From Desulfobacteraceae bacterium (lineage in GTDB: Bacteria > Desulfobacterota > Desulfobacteria > Desulfobacterales > Desulfosalsimonadaceae), in NCBI GenBank assembly GCA_003551985.1, contig PUOB01000189.1, positions 1 to 9,216 on the forward strand: 9,216 nt of DNA, given 5' to 3'. The notes beneath the pieces are model-generated. The model had not been told where the DNA came from. It was given only the letters and a program-made list of their open reading frames with translations, and did no database searches. The position numbers and the translations under genes are program-made. This document shows, one piece after another, positions 6,982-9,216 of this stretch; within the stretch, counting starts at the first letter, position 1; every line of letters begins with the position of its first letter.

Positions 6982-7893
6982 TTAGTGGCACCTGGCGCAT
7001 GTTCTGCCCTTGCTGGCGCTCTCCAGCCGACTGCTCATACCATCCCACCCCTTGGGATGGGGCCTGACGCCCAGACCGGTGCGGGCGCTGTGGCACTTGA
7101 CACAGGTATCGCCCGTGGGATGGCAGGCCTGGCAGGTGGCCAGATTCTTCCGGGCCTCGACGGCATGACCGCGTGCCCAACGATCTGCGGGGATAATGAT
7201 GGAGTTATTCTCAGCCCGGTGGCAGGAAGCGCACTGGGTTTTATCAAATGCTTCGTGAATTTGCGCGGTGTCACGGTCGAAGATAACCGCGAGATCACTC
7301 CAGCTGCGCCGGTGGGATTCCAGGGCCAACTCGTTGCGGTTAAAATCGTCGTGACAGTCCCCGCAGAAGCGTTCTTCCGTATGGCAGCTTCCGCACAACC
7401 GGGGATCGGTGCGGGCGGCCAGCGGGTGAGTGACGTAAAAATCCGATGTATGGACGTTGTGCAGGTTGCCGCCGAAAGGTCCGAATTCACTGTCCTTGCC
7501 GGTCGGGGTATGGCACTCGTAGCATGTCGTCGCCTGCGGATCCCGGCCCTGCCTGGCCTTGTCAATGTAGTCCTGGTGGCAGTACATGCAATTTCTGACG
7601 TCGCTTTTGGCGTAAGTGCCGTGGTTCAAAGCCCAAGCCGGGTCGTGGGTTTTTTTGCCGGGATAGGTTACCCTGTCTATGAAGCTTTCTTCGTGGCAGT
7701 CCAGGCAGGTCCCGGGCGCCGGTGTGATCCGCTGCAGATTTTCCCCGTGGCAGAAGTCGCAGGCGAAACCCAGGACCTCGGGGTGCAGGTCATGGTCGAA
7801 TGTAATGGTCTCATATTGTGCAACAGCTACGGACAGCCATGCCAGAACCACACATGCAATGAGCATGAGTATGATGCACCGCAGTTGTTTCAT
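6982..7893 (-). CDS. Periplasmic decaheme c-type cytochrome (MtrA-like role)
   Basis: Predicted to carry electrons through the periplasm into the outer-membrane barrel. The 303 residues have a cleavable signal peptide (hydrophobic 7-24, cleavage after AVA25, mature protein starting QYETITFDH) and no lipobox. Ten CXXCH motifs have first Cys at 45, 63, 102, 124, 167, 177, 221, 254, 264 and 299. Two tight pairs (167/177 and 254/264) are spaced by ten residues, and each is followed by another heme 35-44 residues on, hinting at an internal repeat. The last motif, CARCH, ends the protein, so its heme-ligand His303 is also the C-terminus. Size and heme number match MtrA (about 330 residues, ten hemes), and the neighbouring barrel gene supports that role, though sequence orthology to MtrA is not claimed. 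AGGGAG lies eight bases before the ATG. The octaheme gene follows after 54 bases, which suggests cotranscription. Confidence 0.92.
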   Translation of the reverse strand: MKQLRCIILMLIACVVLAWLSVAVAQYETITFDHDLHPEVLGFACDFCHGENLQRITPAPGTCLDCHEESFIDRVTYPGKKTHDPAWALNHGTYAKSDVRNCMYCHQDYIDKARQGRDPQATTCYECHTPTGKDSEFGPFGGNLHNVHTSDFYVTHPLAARTDPRLCGSCHTEERFCGDCHDDFNRNELALESHRRSWSDLAVIFDRDTAQIHEAFDKTQCASCHRAENNSIIIPADRWARGHAVEARKNLATCQACHPTGDTCVKCHSARTGLGVRPHPKGWDGMSSRLESASKGRTCARCH

Positions 7894-7962
7894 GGGTGAC
7901 GCTCCCTGGCTTTTAAAAGGTTTGAAAAAAGGCCAAAATCAATGCTTGTGCAACCTCTAACT

Positions 7963-7986
7963 GTAGGGGCGAAAAATCTTTCGCCC
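7963..7986 (+). repeat. Short palindromic repeat, copy 2 (GTAGGGGCGAAA..TTTCGCCC type)
   Basis: Same eight-base arms GGGCGAAA (7967-7974) and TTTCGCCC (7979-7986) around a four-base loop, with GTAG at 7963-7966. It differs from the copy at 1390-1413 by one loop base when that copy is read on the minus strand. It sits in the 160-base gap between the barrel gene and the decaheme gene, so if these are cotranscribed the hairpin is inside the operon mRNA. Without a U-run it is not a canonical intrinsic terminator. Confidence 0.75.
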
Positions 7987-8053
7987 GATTAAGCGTACGT
8001 GATATTCTTCATAAATCGCGCGTAACGCAGATATTGGACGTTTTACGAAGCCG

Positions 8054-9216
8054 TCAAAAATGATAGTTGAAACGCATTCTCCCATAGTAATACTCATTCC
8101 ACCGGTCGCTTTCGATACGCGATACACGCACTTCCAGCGAGGATTGACGGCTGATGTACATGGTTAAGTCGGCCCAGATCCGGTGCGTCGTTTCTTCGTA
8201 TTTGCCTTCCATTACGGCTTGCTCCCCGTCAAAAACCAGCAGCCGCCGCTCCAGCACGTCGATGCTGGCACCGCCGCCAACCTGGAAACGATGATTCAGC
8301 AGGTAGGCGGCCCGGCCGCGAAGACCGTAAAGATCCTGACCGTCCCGGTGGTCCCGCCATACACCCGAAAAGGACCCCGAAAACCGATCCGTACGGATTT
8401 TTTCGACCCCTGCCTCCATTACATTGGCATCGGCAACGTCCTCATACATTTCATAGGTGAACCGTCCGAAGGCGAACACGCCCGGCCCTAAGCGATAGTT
8501 GAGCTGCCCCATGATTTCCTGGTACTCGGCAACCGCAAAGACGGAATAGATGGAGGTTGAAGAAAAGACCGGCTTGGAATACATGTACTCGACGCGTAAC
8601 TGCCAGTCCGGATTTCGATGGTAGTTTACCCCCAGATGCAGGTGGCTCATGGTGTCGGAGAGGTAATTGAACTGGTATTCGCCGTAAGCTTCCAGGATGA
8701 TTCCATGATCGTAAAAGGCATCAAGGCCGATCAGTTGGTGGGTTGTGGCGCTGTCATCCCACTTCTGAATATAGGAAAGGCCGACCTTGAGGTCATCCTC
8801 CAGAAACCAGCGGGCAACCTTGCCGCCGGCGACAAGGTCTTTTCTCTCATAGCTTTCGTAATACTTAACGTCGCCCCCACCAAACACATTGACGTGGTAG
8901 GGGCCTTCAGGCCTGAAGTCCACCTTGAGGCCGTCCATGATGGATGACCCCGCTGTATTGAAAACCAGTTGCCGCCCCAGCCGGATGTCAAAGCGGTCGT
9001 TTATGCCCCGTTTTTCCGCATAGGCGTAATAGAGGCGGTTGTCCACGTCCACCTCGTTATTGAGGTCGGTCCCCAATCTGCCGTAGACGCGAAAGTCCAC
9101 ATCGGTATCATTGATGTTGCGGGCGTTTAACAGGAGATACTGGTAGGCGGGAAAGGCGCTGTTGCCGTCAGGATCATCATACCACTCCAGCATTGTGCTT
9201 GACCTGCCGGTTATGG
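8054..9216 (-). CDS. Outer-membrane beta-barrel protein, predicted porin of a porin-cytochrome conduit (5' end cut by window edge)
   Basis: The last 386 residues are visible; the frame is still open at the right edge, so the ATG at 9193 is probably internal. The sequence is a succession of short amphipathic stretches with alternating hydrophobic residues, many Tyr, Phe and Trp, and Asp/Asn/Gly turns. It ends MRFNYHF with a C-terminal Phe, the usual signal for BamA-dependent barrel insertion. FDIRLGRQLVFNTAGSS resembles strands of barrel proteins found beside multiheme cytochromes, but I recognise no named family with confidence. It is the first visible gene of a minus-strand set with three multiheme cytochromes, which makes a sheath for a periplasmic decaheme (MtrB/OmbB-like role) the best reading. 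The N-terminus, where MtrB-type porins can carry a CXXC motif, is off the window. A substrate porin or alginate-export-like barrel is the main alternative. Confidence 0.8.
   Translation of the reverse strand, partial: ITGRSSTMLEWYDDPDGNSAFPAYQYLLLNARNINDTDVDFRVYGRLGTDLNNEVDVDNRLYYAYAEKRGINDRFDIRLGRQLVFNTAGSSIMDGLKVDFRPEGPYHVNVFGGGDVKYYESYERKDLVAGGKVARWFLEDDLKVGLSYIQKWDDSATTHQLIGLDAFYDHGIILEAYGEYQFNYLSDTMSHLHLGVNYHRNPDWQLRVEYMYSKPVFSSTSIYSVFAVAEYQEIMGQLNYRLGPGVFAFGRFTYEMYEDVADANVMEAGVEKIRTDRFSGSFSGVWRDHRDGQDLYGLRGRAAYLLNHRFQVGGGASIDVLERRLLVFDGEQAVMEGKYEETTHRIWADLTMYISRQSSLEVRVSRIESDRWNEYYYGRMRFNYHF

Noticed and set aside
6943..7899. Long open frame on the plus strand (318 residues)
   Set aside because: It is the exact antisense shadow of the decaheme cytochrome; the minus strand has a signal peptide, ten CXXCH motifs and a ribosome site.
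9191..9193. ATG as the start of the barrel protein
   Set aside because: The frame remains open upstream to the window edge, no signal peptide follows this ATG, and the sequence resembles an internal part of a barrel.
1..9216. CRISPR array, tRNA, rRNA, insertion sequence or phage genes
   Set aside because: I saw no regularly spaced repeats, cloverleaf-like sequence, transposase or phage motifs on either strand; the two palindrome copies are too few and too far apart for an array.

Overview
The window looks like a piece of a Gram-negative chromosome from a bacterium that respires by moving electrons across its outer membrane. The signs are lipoprotein signal peptides, an outer-membrane beta-barrel, many c-type heme motifs and a periplasmic murein hydrolase. 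Metal-reducing or sulfur-cycling lineages (Desulfuromonadota/Desulfobacterota-like, or a gammaproteobacterial metal reducer) fit best. That placement is inferred from gene content; no marker gene fixes the taxon.

Layout from left to right. Positions 1-1239 (minus strand) hold most of a soluble MltB-type lytic transglycosylase, cut at its C-terminus by the window edge. Positions 1240-1571 are a divergent intergenic region with candidate promoters, a 12-bp perfect palindrome and one copy of a short GC-rich palindromic repeat. Positions 1572-3026 (plus strand) encode a complete small-subunit monofunctional heme catalase. A strong intrinsic terminator at 3062-3101 serves the minus-strand genes that converge on it. 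From 3119 to the right edge all genes are on the minus strand and appear to form one operon. In transcription order they are an outer-membrane beta-barrel protein (cut at its N-terminus by the window edge), a 303-residue periplasmic decaheme cytochrome, a 388-residue octaheme lipoprotein and an 851-residue undecaheme OmcA/MtrC-like lipoprotein.

Taken together the operon reads as a porin-cytochrome conduit. The periplasmic decaheme would take electrons from inner-membrane donors and pass them through the barrel to one or two lipid-anchored multiheme cytochromes, presumably at the cell surface. The three cytochromes carry 10, 8 and 11 CXXCH motifs, 29 in all. The parts belong to recognisable kinds, but the make-up is not that of the textbook Shewanella MtrCAB set: there are two different lipoprotein cytochromes, the large one has a 2+5+4 heme layout instead of 5+5, and the barrel is probably smaller than MtrB. 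The catalase and transglycosylase are separate transcription units, and nothing in the sequence ties them functionally to the conduit.
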